From NCBI GenBank assembly GCA_030537495.1, contig JAUNMH010000005.1, forward strand, positions 62,001 to 126,000: 64,000 nucleotides of DNA, written 5' to 3'. Below the pieces are notes generated by a model. That model was given only the letters and a program-made list of their open reading frames with translations. It ran no database searches and had not been told where the DNA came from. This stretch comes from Clostridia bacterium (lineage in GTDB: Bacteria > Bacillota > Clostridia > Peptostreptococcales > Anaerovoracaceae). Position numbers and translations under genes: made by a program. Below are positions 1-9,476 of this stretch, one piece after another (within the stretch, counting starts at the first letter, position 1; every line of letters starts with the position of its first letter).

Positions 1-1187
<1,187 letters not shown>

Positions 1188-1190
1188 TTA

Positions 1191-1219
1191 ATTCTATATT
1201 TTTATAATGTAAATGTCAA
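1191..1219 (-). promoter_or_regulatory. pyrG promoter
   Basis: Reading the minus strand, TTGACA (1219-1214) and TAGAAT (1196-1191) are separated by 17 bases. Transcription would begin about 30 bases before the pyrG ATG. No GGGC-type initiation sequence for reiterative pyrG control, as known in Bacillus, is seen at the predicted start. Confidence 0.7.
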
Positions 1220-1272
1220 TAGAGTATGAGTGGGAAAGTTGTGATTTTTTACAAAAAACTCTAGAATCTTTG

Positions 1273-1301
1273 TTGACACAGAACATTTATAGGGGTATAA
1301 T
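1273..1301 (+). promoter_or_regulatory. Consensus promoter of a small RNA candidate
   Basis: A perfect TTGACA (1273-1278) and a perfect TATAAT (1296-1301) are separated by exactly 17 bases. No coding gene lies downstream on this strand; the next gene (1509-2483) is on the minus strand. The only product would be the short RNA ending in the terminator at 1329-1379. Confidence 0.8.
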
Positions 1302-1307
1302 CCATGG

Positions 1308-1380
1308 CATGAATTGAAGATTATACGGCAACGGTGTCGTGAAGTCAGAAGGGCTGACTCCATCCACCGTTGTTTTTTTG
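1308..1380 (+). ncRNA. Putative ~70-nt small RNA ending in an intrinsic terminator
   Basis: Transcription from the consensus promoter at 1273-1301 should start near 1308. The RNA ends in a hairpin with outer stem CAACGGTG (1329-1336) against CACCGTTG (1365-1372), an inner stem GTCAG (1344-1348) against CTGAC (1354-1358), and seven T residues (1373-1379). I do not recognise the family: it does not match my memory of 6S, SRP, tmRNA or a riboswitch. No convincing small open reading frame with a ribosome site fits. It lies between divergent pyrG and a secreted-protein gene. Existence as a discrete transcript is inferred from promoter plus terminator. Confidence 0.6.
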
Positions 1381-1460
1381 TAAACTCGCTCGAAGCCCAC
1401 GTCCTTTCCAACTACGGTGCTAGCGGCCAGCAAGGCGCTAGAGATGCAATTAGAACAATC

Positions 1461-1488
1461 AAAAGCCCCGGCCGGATGGTCGGGGCTG
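1461..1488 (-). terminator. Terminator of the 1509-2483 gene
   Basis: The inverted repeat AGCCCCG (1464-1470) / CGGGGCT (1481-1487), with an extended GGCC/GGTC pairing inside, lies just after the minus-strand stop codon. A TTTT stretch follows in that orientation. It closes the secreted-protein transcript. Confidence 0.75.
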
Positions 1489-1508
1489 AATTACTTTTCT
1501 GGTATGGA

Positions 1509-2483
1509 TTAGTACCAGGAATTGTATGCACTATATATGTATGCTGTGTCGCATTTTACCTTATTCACATAAGGTACGAATTTGATGTAGTAAGTCTGAC
1601 TCTTAGACATGTTTTTCTTTCCAATTTTGTTAATCAGATAAGAGGATGTCTTGCCTGCTTTTGGAGTAACAGTCTTTGTCAGCTTGTAGCTTCCATCACG
1701 ATCTTTAGCTACGTAAATTTGATACTTAACATTCTTTGCGCCTTTGATATTTACAGTGATTCCGTTTCTAGATGAATTGTTGCTACCTGAAATAGTTGGG
1801 TTGATGAAATATCTGTAAGGGCTGTAGTTGCCATAGTAGGTTTTGCCATTAGTCTGGTTCGCATAGTAGTTACGTGCTCTATATTTGTATGGCACGTTTT
1901 TGGAAATTGCGAAGCTGTTTGTCATGCTTGAAGTAGTAAGGATTTTCTTCGCTTTACCTCCATTAGCAGGTGCATATTGGTATTCTATACCAGTCGCACA
2001 AGAGTCTTTGCCACCTGTGAAATATGCCTTATTCAGAGATGTATATACATAGGAACTCAGCATAGCTTTTTTAATATTAGCTGGCTTGGTAGTTGCGTAT
2101 GACCAAACAGCCTTACTTGACTTTGATGTATAGGAAGGGGTTGTGTAGGTGTAGTTAACTGTTAATTTATAGTAGGCAGAATAAGCTGAATCCTGGTTAA
2201 TTACAACGTCTTCATTGACTTTTCCTACGCCCTCATATACCACCATACCGCTGTTGTTATCTGTGATTGTCCAGTTAGTAATATCTACAGATACAGTGTT
2301 ATTTGGAATGTAAGATGGGGTGAATTTTGTTAGGTCAACTTTGAACGTGATTTGATTAGCTGTGCATCCGCTCTGCGAAAACATATTGGCAGTATCTGAC
2401 GCAGCGAATGCTGTTGTTGACGCAGCAAACACCATTGTCAGTGTTACTGCAAAGACAGCAACGATTCTTAATAATTTCTTCAT
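1509..2483 (-). CDS. Secreted protein with fibronectin-like repeats, function unknown
   Basis: The 324-residue product opens with a clear signal peptide (MKKLLRIVAVFAVTLTMVFA, then an alanine-rich cleavage region near residue 28). The mature part is rich in Tyr, Ser, Thr, Asn and Lys and looks beta-rich, with two or three stretches resembling fibronectin type III or Ig folds, for example around YQIYVAKDRDGSYKLTKTV near the C-terminus. No catalytic motif, lipobox, LPXTG or S-layer domain is visible, so it is probably released or loosely wall-associated. I chose the ATG at 2483 because GAGGAGG lies 8 bases upstream; an upstream in-frame start would spoil the signal peptide. Its promoter has a striking 11-bp direct-repeat activator box, suggesting control by an OmpR/PhoB-type regulator. 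Confidence 0.75.
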   Translation of the reverse strand: MKKLLRIVAVFAVTLTMVFAASTTAFAASDTANMFSQSGCTANQITFKVDLTKFTPSYIPNNTVSVDITNWTITDNNSGMVVYEGVGKVNEDVVINQDSAYSAYYKLTVNYTYTTPSYTSKSSKAVWSYATTKPANIKKAMLSSYVYTSLNKAYFTGGKDSCATGIEYQYAPANGGKAKKILTTSSMTNSFAISKNVPYKYRARNYYANQTNGKTYYGNYSPYRYFINPTISGSNNSSRNGITVNIKGAKNVKYQIYVAKDRDGSYKLTKTVTPKAGKTSSYLINKIGKKNMSKSQTYYIKFVPYVNKVKCDTAYIYSAYNSWY

Positions 2484-2515
2484 AGAGTTTTCCTCCTCGT
2501 TTTTTAATTGCAATA

Positions 2516-2554
2516 ATTATAGCACAAGTGAAGGACGTGTGAAAGAGGTGTGAA
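2516..2554 (-). promoter_or_regulatory. -10 element with three 11-bp-spaced TTCAC(A/T) repeats (PhoP/OmpR-type box)
   Basis: On the minus strand a perfect TATAAT (2521-2516) has no -35 hexamer. Three direct repeats sit there instead: TTCACA (2554-2549), TTCACA (2543-2538) and TTCACT (2532-2527), each exactly 11 bases apart with 5-base gaps. The geometry and sequence resemble the Bacillus PhoP box, TT(A/C/T)ACA repeated every 11 bp. I infer activation by an OmpR-family response regulator, possibly but not necessarily the one encoded at 62227-62898. Confidence 0.65.
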
Positions 2555-2600
2555 GACAATTTTTATGTTTGAAACCTCAAAATTTTTCGCCTGTCCACTG

Positions 2601-2629
2601 TTGACATTATGCGCAGGTGAACGTATAAT
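2601..2629 (+). promoter_or_regulatory. metK promoter
   Basis: Perfect TTGACA (2601-2606) and TATAAT (2624-2629) with a 17-base spacer, placed just upstream of the SAM riboswitch. The transcript start near 2636 would include the whole aptamer. Confidence 0.85.
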
Positions 2630-2643
2630 AAAATGTGAACAAA

Positions 2644-2806
2644 TCCTTATTGAGAGAGGCTGAGGGAATAGGCCCGGTGAAGCCCGGCAACCTAGGTGCC
2701 CTGCAAAGCAGAGCGGACGCAAGCAGTACTAGCGACGTCCAAGACGCAAAGCAGAGGCAGAAAAGGTGCTAAATCCTACAGGACAAATGGACTGGAAGAT
2801 GAGGAG
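2644..2806 (+). ncRNA. SAM-I (S-box) riboswitch aptamer upstream of metK
   Basis: The sequence carries the conserved S-box cores: GAGAGGCTGAGGGAATAGGCC near 2652, GAAGCCCGGCAACC near 2679, and GGTGCTAAATCC followed by ATGGACTGGAAGATGAGGA near 2765-2805. The 5' CCTTAT and 3' ATGAGGA segments form the closing P1 stem. Binding of S-adenosylmethionine stabilises P1 and lets the downstream terminator (2823-2861) form, so metK is turned off when SAM is plentiful. The consensus promoter 15 bases upstream and the position directly before metK fit this known feedback. Confidence 0.95.
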
Positions 2807-2822
2807 CGATTATATCGAAGTC

Positions 2823-2861
2823 AAACCTTTTCTTGCGGAAATTTGCAGAAAAGGTTTTTTT
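2823..2861 (+). terminator. Riboswitch-controlled terminator before metK
   Basis: AAACCTTTTC (2823-2832) pairs perfectly with GAAAAGGTTT (2848-2857), followed by TTTT. It sits between the S-box aptamer and the metK ribosome site, so it is the expression platform rather than the end of a gene. Confidence 0.9.
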
Positions 2862-2923
2862 AATATAATTAGCAACACAGGATTACTAGAAACAGGGATT
2901 TGAGAAAGAGAGGAGAATGAAGA

Positions 2924-4063
2924 ATGAAAAAGTTATTTACTTCTGAATCAGTAACTGAAGGGCATCCTGATAAAATGTGCGACCAGATTTCCGATGCCAT
3001 TCTAGATGCTATTCTTGAACAGGATCCATACGGAAGAGTTGCTTGCGAAACAACAACTACTACAGGCTATGCAATGCTTATGGGTGAAATTACAACTAAC
3101 TGCTACGTAGACATTCCTAAGACAGTTAGAAAGGTTATTACAGATATCGGATACGATAACGCCGAATATGGTTTTGATGGACAGACATGCGCTGTACTTA
3201 CTGCCATTGACGAACAGTCTGCCGACATCGCTATGGGAACAAACGACCAGGTTGGAGGTGCAGGAGACCAGGGCATCATGTTCGGTTATGCGTGCAACGA
3301 AACGCCTGAACTAATGCCAATGCCTATCTCCATGGCACACAAGCTTGCTCTTCAGCTGACAAAAGTTAGAAAAGACGGCACTCTGACTTACTTAAGACCG
3401 GACGGCAAGACACAGGTAACTGTTGAATACGATGGCGACAAAGTTAAGAGAATCGACACTGTTTTGATCTCTACACAGCACGACCCTGACGTTACTCAGG
3501 AACAGATCAAAACTGATTTAATCGAATACGTTATCAAGCCTATTATTCCAGCAGAATTACTAGACGACGAAACTAAGTATTTCGTAAATCCTACTGGAAG
3601 ATTCGTAATCGGCGGACCTCACGGAGACTCCGGTTTAACTGGTAGAAAGATTATCGTTGATACTTACGGTGGATACGCTCGCCATGGCGGCGGTGCTTTC
3701 TCAGGAAAGGACCCTACAAAGGTTGACCGTTCCGCAACTTATGCTGCTAGACACGCTGCAAAGAACGTAGTTGCTGCAGGTCTTGCTGACAGATGCGAAA
3801 TCCAGCTTGCATATGCAATCGGTATCGCTGAGCCTGTTTCTATCATGGTTGACACTTTCGGAACAGGAAAACTTGCTGATGAAGAAATCGCTGAAATCGT
3901 AGGTAAGCACTTCGAACTTACTCCAGGTGGAATCATTAAGGCTCTAGACCTGAGAAGACCTATCTACAGACAGACTGCTGCATATGGTCACTTCGGAAGA
4001 ACTGACGTAAGCCTTCCTTGGGAAGAACTTAACAAGGTTGACGAACTTAAGCAGTACCTGTAA
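2924..4063 (+). CDS. metK: S-adenosylmethionine synthetase
   Basis: MetK condenses methionine and ATP to S-adenosylmethionine in the cytoplasm. The 379-residue protein has the family hallmarks: [13 protein letters not shown] at residues 4-16 (methionine/ATP site), GAGDQG near residue 117, and the glycine-rich loop [16 protein letters not shown] near residue 256. Length is slightly below the usual 383-400. AGAGGAGAATGAAGA provides the ribosome site before ATG 2924. It is a single-gene unit under SAM riboswitch control, and no cotranscribed gene follows. Confidence 0.98.
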   Translation: MKKLFTSESVTEGHPDKMCDQISDAILDAILEQDPYGRVACETTTTTGYAMLMGEITTNCYVDIPKTVRKVITDIGYDNAEYGFDGQTCAVLTAIDEQSADIAMGTNDQVGGAGDQGIMFGYACNETPELMPMPISMAHKLALQLTKVRKDGTLTYLRPDGKTQVTVEYDGDKVKRIDTVLISTQHDPDVTQEQIKTDLIEYVIKPIIPAELLDDETKYFVNPTGRFVIGGPHGDSGLTGRKIIVDTYGGYARHGGGAFSGKDPTKVDRSATYAARHAAKNVVAAGLADRCEIQLAYAIGIAEPVSIMVDTFGTGKLADEEIAEIVGKHFELTPGGIIKALDLRRPIYRQTAAYGHFGRTDVSLPWEELNKVDELKQYL

Positions 4064-4773
4064 TCGACACCTAAAAATAGCATGAAAGCGCGAAAACCCT
4101 TGCAATCCTGGAGCAAGAAATCGCCGAGAGGCGAGAAAAACCTGAGGAGTTCGCAACGCAGCGCCGGCGAGCCGGCGCGGAGCCGCGCCAGGTGGAGAAG
4201 ACTTTGAGTTAAAGCGCGCACGCTACATATAAATGCAAAAGCCCACGGAATGGGAAGACTATGGATTATATCCTTAGACCATGTCATAGGATTAATATCG
4301 TGGTCGCCTGCCGTGGGCTTTTGTCGTGCGCGGAGGGATGATGACGCGGAAGCCACCCGCACGCCATACCCCTTGGAAATGCTGGAAAGCGAGGAAACGC
4401 CTGGAACGCCTGCAACGCAGCGCCGCGCAGCGGCGCGGGCGCCGCCACCTTGTGCGGAGGATTTTTTCCAAAAGCTCCCCTAGGTGGCCCAGCCACTTTT
4501 ACGAGAAAGCTGCGATCGCGGGCGCACCCGCAATATGAGCAGAGAGTGCAAGGCTACTCTCTCAATCCGTCAGAAGCTATATCCGCAGCCCGCTAGCTTC
4601 CGACCTCGCATCACTAGGAAGCAACCCAGGAGGCGGTCTTCCAATAAAACTATTGTCTTTTTAGCAAAATGCAGATATACTTTACTAAAGCAAATTGTTG
4701 AAGAAGTGCCGCTACTTTTGCAGGCAGCGAGCTACACATCAGAAACTAGGACTGGAGAGTTGTAATAGGTCAT
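4064..4773. repeat. Gene-poor 0.7-kb gap with GC-rich palindromic repeats
   Basis: This stretch has no convincing gene: the open frames here lack ribosome sites and follow GC-rich, low-complexity DNA. It contains two related palindromes, GCGCCGGC-GA-GCCGGCGC (4161-4178) and GCGCCGC-GCA-GCGGCGC (4420-4436), each preceded by GCAACGCAGCGCC, so this is a short dispersed repeat present twice. Between them is the long hairpin at 4236-4323. The GC content is clearly above that of the flanking genes. Confidence 0.6.
4236..4323. terminator. Long hairpin, possible bidirectional terminator
   Basis: A 13-base perfect inverted repeat, CAAAAGCCCACGG (4236-4248) and CCGTGGGCTTTTG (4311-4323), closes a 62-base interior. 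The stem gives short T runs on both strands, so it may end metK transcription. The long interior is unusual for a simple terminator and could mark a small palindromic element. Confidence 0.5.
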
Positions 4774-6252
4774 ATGAAATTAAATAACGGCAGATTCACC
4801 GTCATAGAGGGCGGTAAGTCGAAGAAGAATACAAATAAAAAGGATATAGATGGTAGAGAAACTATGGGGAAAGACCCAGCATCGCACGTGGCATCGCAAG
4901 ATCCGGCGTCGCATCTAGCCTCGCAAGGCGCTGCGCCACACGGCAGAGTTCTAACGGAGTGTTATGTCACAAACACCAGGCTCATGGGTGTGCTTGCAAT
5001 GTATATGCGCTTCGACGCGCCAAGTAGCGTGCCAGAGAACAGCAGCTTCGACGCGCCAGGCAGCGCGATGAAAAAGTCGACAGGTGACACGCTACACATG
5101 TTCTTCTATTTTGATGCAGAAGAATTTGGATTCGACAACTATAAAAGCATGGTAGGTGACGACACGCAAGAAGTGGCAGAGCTTAGAGGTAGCATCATGG
5201 GCGGCCTGGGCGGAGAGCCACAAAACATCAGCCTGCGAGAGGCGGTGCACATACTGAAACATTATGTGCGTTTTAATCGAGAGCGCGGAATTCCAATGCC
5301 TGAGGGAATTGAGGAGTACGGATTTCTGCTGAATTTAGATGGCAAGTTGTCGGAGCCGGACCAGTACATTCTCAACCGCAAGATTTGCGTAAGGTTGCAA
5401 AACGATTACGAGGCGGTCAACTACTTTTTAATGAGATGCTTTGGCAAGGATTTCGAGGGTGCCAAGCTAGTTATGGCTCCAGGCATCCTGCAGGAAAAGG
5501 ACACAGCGATAGCGCCAGGCAATGTGCAAAATGCAGAGGATGAAGCATCGATTGCTGGCGGCAAGTGCGCGGGCATGCAGTTGGAGCTGTTTCCAGATTA
5601 CAGGCAGGGAACCTTTTGCAAAAACATAATTGATGAGGGACGCGAGCCAGGCGAGTATATTTGCGAGTCGCTGGTGGAGTTCGGCGACTGCTACCACTTG
5701 ACCATCACCAAGGTGTGCGTGAAGAACCGCCTGGTCTGCGGATACGAGCGCATAAACAACCAGACGGTTTCGGCTAGGGAGGCGGCAATGATGCTGTCTC
5801 GTTCGGAGTTTATCAATGTCTACATGCGGGTCGGCGAGCCACATTTCAACGTTCCCGACGGGCAAATTTGTGACATAAACGGCGAACTAGGTCTCATTCC
5901 GGGGCGCAATCTATCAAAACTCACAGAGGGCGCCATGATCCACAACTACCCTGATGGAAAGCTTTTCATGATATTCAAACCTAATAATAATCATGTGGCG
6001 AAGAAAGAATATCGGCTAAATGAGGATGTTTTAGGACTTTATTTTGTCTCAGATATCGAGTTGGTGTGTGCTTCCAATTCCAAAGCAGATATTTGGGAAT
6101 TGGAAAAGGATTTAGCGAAGTCTACTATTAGGGCAGAGCTGAAGCCAACGTCTCGGTATGAGTTTAAGGAACCGGTTATTTATGAATATATGAATAGCGG
6201 GTTTGAAAGTTTTAGCCAGTTCGTCGCTGTGATTAGCGGCGCTGATTTATAA
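4774..6252 (+). CDS. Conserved-looking hypothetical protein with repeat-bearing linker
   Basis: I do not recognise this 492-residue cytoplasmic-looking protein. No signal peptide, membrane segment or nucleotide-binding motif is visible. Residues 34-51 are a two-unit nine-residue repeat (DPASHVASQ, DPASHLASQ), encoded by a 27-bp DNA tandem repeat at 4873-4926. FDAP-type repeats recur near residues 88-107. These GC-rich segments look like repeat expansion within a linker. The body from about residue 120 is ordinary mixed alpha/beta, with possible duplicated halves around VHILKHYVRFN and REAAMMLSRSEFINVYMRVG. The start at 4774 has only a weak ribosome site (AGG at 4767). It ends 42 bases before the AIM24-family gene, suggesting one operon. 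Confidence 0.7.
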   Translation: MKLNNGRFTVIEGGKSKKNTNKKDIDGRETMGKDPASHVASQDPASHLASQGAAPHGRVLTECYVTNTRLMGVLAMYMRFDAPSSVPENSSFDAPGSAMKKSTGDTLHMFFYFDAEEFGFDNYKSMVGDDTQEVAELRGSIMGGLGGEPQNISLREAVHILKHYVRFNRERGIPMPEGIEEYGFLLNLDGKLSEPDQYILNRKICVRLQNDYEAVNYFLMRCFGKDFEGAKLVMAPGILQEKDTAIAPGNVQNAEDEASIAGGKCAGMQLELFPDYRQGTFCKNIIDEGREPGEYICESLVEFGDCYHLTITKVCVKNRLVCGYERINNQTVSAREAAMMLSRSEFINVYMRVGEPHFNVPDGQICDINGELGLIPGRNLSKLTEGAMIHNYPDGKLFMIFKPNNNHVAKKEYRLNEDVLGLYFVSDIELVCASNSKADIWELEKDLAKSTIRAELKPTSRYEFKEPVIYEYMNSGFESFSQFVAVISGADL

Positions 6253-6294
6253 AGTGTTGACAAGAGATGCTTTGCATCGGAAAAGGAGGGAAAG

Positions 6295-6978
6295 ATGAAG
6301 TACGAGATTATTGGTAATACTATGCCGGCTGTGGAAGTTAGTTTTGACAGTGCTGGGGAGTCGATGTTCACCCAGTCGGGCGGCATGGCATGGATGAGCG
6401 AAGGTGTGAAAATGGACACTAACACCAGGGGCGGCGTGCTCAAAGGCTTGGGACGCATGTTTGCAGGGGAGTCAATGTTCATGGCGACTTACACTGCCCA
6501 GAGACCGGGCGCAAGTGTTGCATTTTCAGCAACATTCCCAGGAGAAATTATGGCTATCGACCTAGCTAAAAGTGGTGGAATGATTTGCCAGAAAGGTGCT
6601 TTCTTAGCGGCAGAAGACAGTGTGAAGCTACAAACTTTGCTGACAAAAACAATTTCGTCGGGGCTGTTTGGCGGAGAAGGTTTCGTCCTTCAGGGGCTTA
6701 GCGGTAACGGTATTGCATTCCTTGAGGTTGACGGCAACAAGGTTGTAAAGAGCCTAGCGCCAGGCGAGACGATTTTCGTTGACACTGGTAATGTAGTTGC
6801 GTTTCAGAGCAGCGTAAGATATGAAATCGAAACTGTCAAGGGTGTAAAAAACATTTTTCTTGGCGGCGAGGGTTTGTTCCTGACGAAACTTACAGGTCCT
6901 GGAGACGTTGTTTTGCAGACGCAGAACATTGGCGAGTTTGCAGGCAAGATTGCTAACCTGATTCCTTCTAAGAATTAG
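6295..6978 (+). CDS. AIM24/TIGR00266-family protein
   Basis: The 227-residue protein matches the bacterial AIM24 family (TIGR00266): GESMFTQSGGMAWMSEGVKMDT at the N-terminus, GRMFAGESMFMATYTA near residues 50-65, PGEIMAIDL near 82, and a C-terminal GGEGLFLTKLTGPGDVVLQTQ segment. The fold is a beta-barrel-like sheet without known catalytic residues. The bacterial function is unclear; the yeast homologue is a mitochondrial inner-membrane organiser. AAAGGAGGGAAAG precedes ATG 6295. It follows the unknown 492-residue gene closely and probably shares its transcript. A conserved repeat block with a terminator hairpin (7013-7127) follows. Confidence 0.88.
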   Translation: MKYEIIGNTMPAVEVSFDSAGESMFTQSGGMAWMSEGVKMDTNTRGGVLKGLGRMFAGESMFMATYTAQRPGASVAFSATFPGEIMAIDLAKSGGMICQKGAFLAAEDSVKLQTLLTKTISSGLFGGEGFVLQGLSGNGIAFLEVDGNKVVKSLAPGETIFVDTGNVVAFQSSVRYEIETVKGVKNIFLGGEGLFLTKLTGPGDVVLQTQNIGEFAGKIANLIPSKN

Positions 6979-7012
6979 TGATTTAGTTAGATTATGCGAC
7001 GCTGGCCGCGTC

Positions 7013-7127
7013 AAATCTATCACTTCTGGCACATTCGAGGATTTTGAGTTGGCCAGTTTCAAAATTAAAGAAGAATGTTGAATTCAAAGGCGACTGGGTA
7101 GATGATACTCAGTCGTCTTTGGTTATA
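7013..7127 (+). repeat. Repeat block R1: solo arm of the ATTCTATC family plus terminator hairpin
   Basis: The first ~53 bases match the dispersed arm family, with CTATCACTTCTGGCACATT at 7017-7035. The second half has a hairpin between AAAGGCGACTGGGTA (7084-7098) and TACTCAGTCGTCTTT (7104-7118). The same ~112-bp block, arm plus spacer plus hairpin, recurs at 9361-9472, so the two copies are direct repeats flanking the gene between them. The hairpin probably terminates the AIM24 transcript. Confidence 0.75.
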
Positions 7128-7234
7128 TATAATACTTTAGGATGATTTACAATTTTGAAAGTAAATCTTATCATTACATGTAGCATAAGACAAAGCTATA
7201 AACATAAAGGTGTGTTAGAAAGGAGTTGAAGCTA

Positions 7235-9355
7235 ATGAGAGCTAGGAGAATGGCAAGTTTGCTATTGAGCATGATATTATGCGTTACAATGATGCCTATT
7301 TCAGTTTTTGCAGATGAGACAGGAGGTACGACGCCGACGGAGCCTGCAATGAAAGTTGTGAATATAGACGTTTCAGTTAACAGTGCCGATAATGAGGACT
7401 ACAAAATTGACGACAATGGCATTATCCTTAGGAAAAGAGATGTAAAATATGAACTGTCGGGAATAACTGATAAAAAAATACGTCTTTGGGGAAGCAACAA
7501 TGCTGAGGACATCGACCAAGCATTTTACATGGTACTGAACAAAGTTGTTGTTAATGGGGGAATAAAAGTAGAAAACAGTCCTGTAAAAATGGTGATAGAT
7601 GTACCAGAAGGAACTGTAAACACAATATCAAAGGTAAGAGCAAATGACCTGACCATTACGGGAAAAGGCGAATTAAATGCGACAGACCTTGACGTTATTC
7701 AGAGAACAAGTTATATGCCAAGTGCGTTATGCATAAAGGATGCTACAGTAAACGTTAATTGCCGTTTAAATGCGGGAGACTCGTGTGAGTGGAACGGAGT
7801 CTGCGTTCTCGAGGGTGACGCAAAGGTTACATATATAAGCAATAGTAATTTTGCAGCATTGAAGATGGGAGTAAAAAGTGGCGATAATACTCATTCTCTA
7901 ACGCTTAAAGATAACGCAAAATTATATTGCCTTCAAGGAATTAACGAACCTAGCTCATCCTGCGTAGATGGATTGGAGATTTTTTCTACCGATTTAACTT
8001 TAGATGACAATGCATATTTAGAAGCAGAGGGAAGAGATACTACAGGAAAATACTTAAGCAGTGGAATCATGTCACAAGGCAATATTACCATAAAGGAAAA
8101 TGCATCAATAAAGGCTACTTCGCAAGGCGTTGCAGTATCTACCAGGGGGAATATTGATATACAAGGTGGCAATGTTTTCGCTGACAGTTCTTTGAGCAAT
8201 GGAATTTACGCAGAAGGAAGTATTACGATAGATAATGCAAAAGTTGATGCTAAAGGATACTGGCCTGCAATTTTTAGTAATGGTAAGCTGAATATTTCTA
8301 ATAGCAATATTAAAGGTCAGAGTTCCAATGATGTGGCTGTGTTTTCAAGAGATGCGATTACTGTAAATAACAGCCTGGTAAGAGCTTCAGCAGCGACTGA
8401 CTATGATGGTATTAGAGGTAACAAGGGTGTTAGTGTGACATCTTCTTGGATGGAAACATCTGGAAAAGAGAATTTTGATGGAGAGAATACAGGAGTGCTC
8501 TTTAACAACTTTTCGGCGGATAATCCTGCTGGAGAAGCTACAGTCAAAGGGAATTTAGTTATCAAAGATGATGTTACAATCGGAGAAAATATGACGCTAA
8601 TTATACCTGCTGACACAACTCTTACAGTTTCACCGGGAAAAAAATTCACAAATAACGGCACAGTAAAAGTTAAGGGTAGCTTTGTCAACAGTGGCACGGT
8701 TGTCTGCACAAAACATACGGGTGGACAGGCTACGACAACAGAAAAAGCCAAGTGCGCAATTTGTGGTGTCGAATATGGAGAACTGCTTTCTTCTGGCGGT
8801 CACTATGTGCCAACACAGCGCCCTGAGATCCAAACCAACGAAGGCGGAAAGACCGAGCTTTCCAATAACGGAAGGACTTTGACCATAACGCCAGATGAGG
8901 GAAAAGAAGTTGAGAAGGTTTTGGTCAATGGGGAAGACCGAGGCGCGGTTACGGAAATTACCGGTCTAAGGACAGGTGATAAGGTGGAAATTTTCTTTAA
9001 GGACAAGGCGCCTACTAAGGAAGAACTAGATGCTGCGGCTAAGGATATTTTAAAAAATGCATCTAGAAGAATTACCATTTGGAGAACTTCCAAGAAGAGC
9101 ATAAGGATTACTGCTGTAGGTGATTTGAGTGAGCTGATAGAGAAGGGGTATGTTGTTAAATATACATTTTATAAGAAGGTACCAGGTGCTGACAAGTACA
9201 CAGCCGTCAAGACTACAGAAAACAACAAGTACAACTATACCAAGTTGAAGAAGGGAATAAATAAATTCCAGGTTAAAATTAGAATCTATGATAAGGACGG
9301 AAATTTTGTGGCTTCCGGATGGACATATTATAGAGCTGCTAAGACAAAAGCCTAA
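7235..9355 (+). CDS. Secreted surface protein with a right-handed beta-helix repeat region
   Basis: The 706-residue protein starts with a signal peptide (MRARRMASLLLSMILCVTMM, then PISVFA). Residues ~90-450 are ladder-like repeats with recurrent short I/V-alternating strands, such as GNITIKENASIKATSQG, SITIDNAKVDAKG and KLNISNSNIKGQSS, typical of pectate-lyase-like parallel beta-helices. A CTKHTGGQATTTEKAKCAIC segment near residue 490 is a Cys-pair module often seen in clostridial surface proteins. A bacterial-repeat-like domain with LVNGEDRGAVTEITGL follows, and the C-terminus is Lys/Tyr-rich. No catalytic site or sortase signal is seen. I use ATG 7235, 9 bases after AAAGGAG; the in-frame TTG at 7226 overlaps that site. 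The gene is flanked by direct repeat blocks R1 and R2. Confidence 0.8.
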   Translation: MRARRMASLLLSMILCVTMMPISVFADETGGTTPTEPAMKVVNIDVSVNSADNEDYKIDDNGIILRKRDVKYELSGITDKKIRLWGSNNAEDIDQAFYMVLNKVVVNGGIKVENSPVKMVIDVPEGTVNTISKVRANDLTITGKGELNATDLDVIQRTSYMPSALCIKDATVNVNCRLNAGDSCEWNGVCVLEGDAKVTYISNSNFAALKMGVKSGDNTHSLTLKDNAKLYCLQGINEPSSSCVDGLEIFSTDLTLDDNAYLEAEGRDTTGKYLSSGIMSQGNITIKENASIKATSQGVAVSTRGNIDIQGGNVFADSSLSNGIYAEGSITIDNAKVDAKGYWPAIFSNGKLNISNSNIKGQSSNDVAVFSRDAITVNNSLVRASAATDYDGIRGNKGVSVTSSWMETSGKENFDGENTGVLFNNFSADNPAGEATVKGNLVIKDDVTIGENMTLIIPADTTLTVSPGKKFTNNGTVKVKGSFVNSGTVVCTKHTGGQATTTEKAKCAICGVEYGELLSSGGHYVPTQRPEIQTNEGGKTELSNNGRTLTITPDEGKEVEKVLVNGEDRGAVTEITGLRTGDKVEIFFKDKAPTKEELDAAAKDILKNASRRITIWRTSKKSIRITAVGDLSELIEKGYVVKYTFYKKVPGADKYTAVKTTENNKYNYTKLKKGINKFQVKIRIYDKDGNFVASGWTYYRAAKTKA

Positions 9356-9360
9356 GGTTA

Positions 9361-9473
9361 ATTCTATCATTTCTGGCACATTCGAGGATTTTGAGTTTGC
9401 CAGTTCCAAAATTTAATAAGAATGTTGAATTTAAAGGCGGCTGAGTATATGTTACTCAGTCGCCTTTGGTCAC
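9361..9473 (+). repeat. Repeat block R2, second copy of R1, with a bidirectional terminator
   Basis: CTATCATTTCTGGCACATT begins the arm, ending CCAGTTCCAAAAT at 9412. The hairpin AAAGGCGGCTGAGTA / TACTCAGTCGCCTTT (about 9437-9471) follows. Several differences from R1 keep G-C or G-U pairing, so the hairpin is selected. It sits between convergent genes and can end both the surface-protein gene and lysC. Confidence 0.78.
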
Positions 9474-9476
9474 ATT

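Noticed and set aside
1314..1775. 153-residue open frame on the plus strand
   Set aside because: It runs through the small-RNA candidate and against the secreted-protein gene, has no ribosome site, and its composition is that of antisense DNA.
4250..4765. Several 70-93-residue open frames after metK
   Set aside because: They overlap each other on both strands in GC-rich repeat DNA without ribosome sites. They are by-products of repeat composition.
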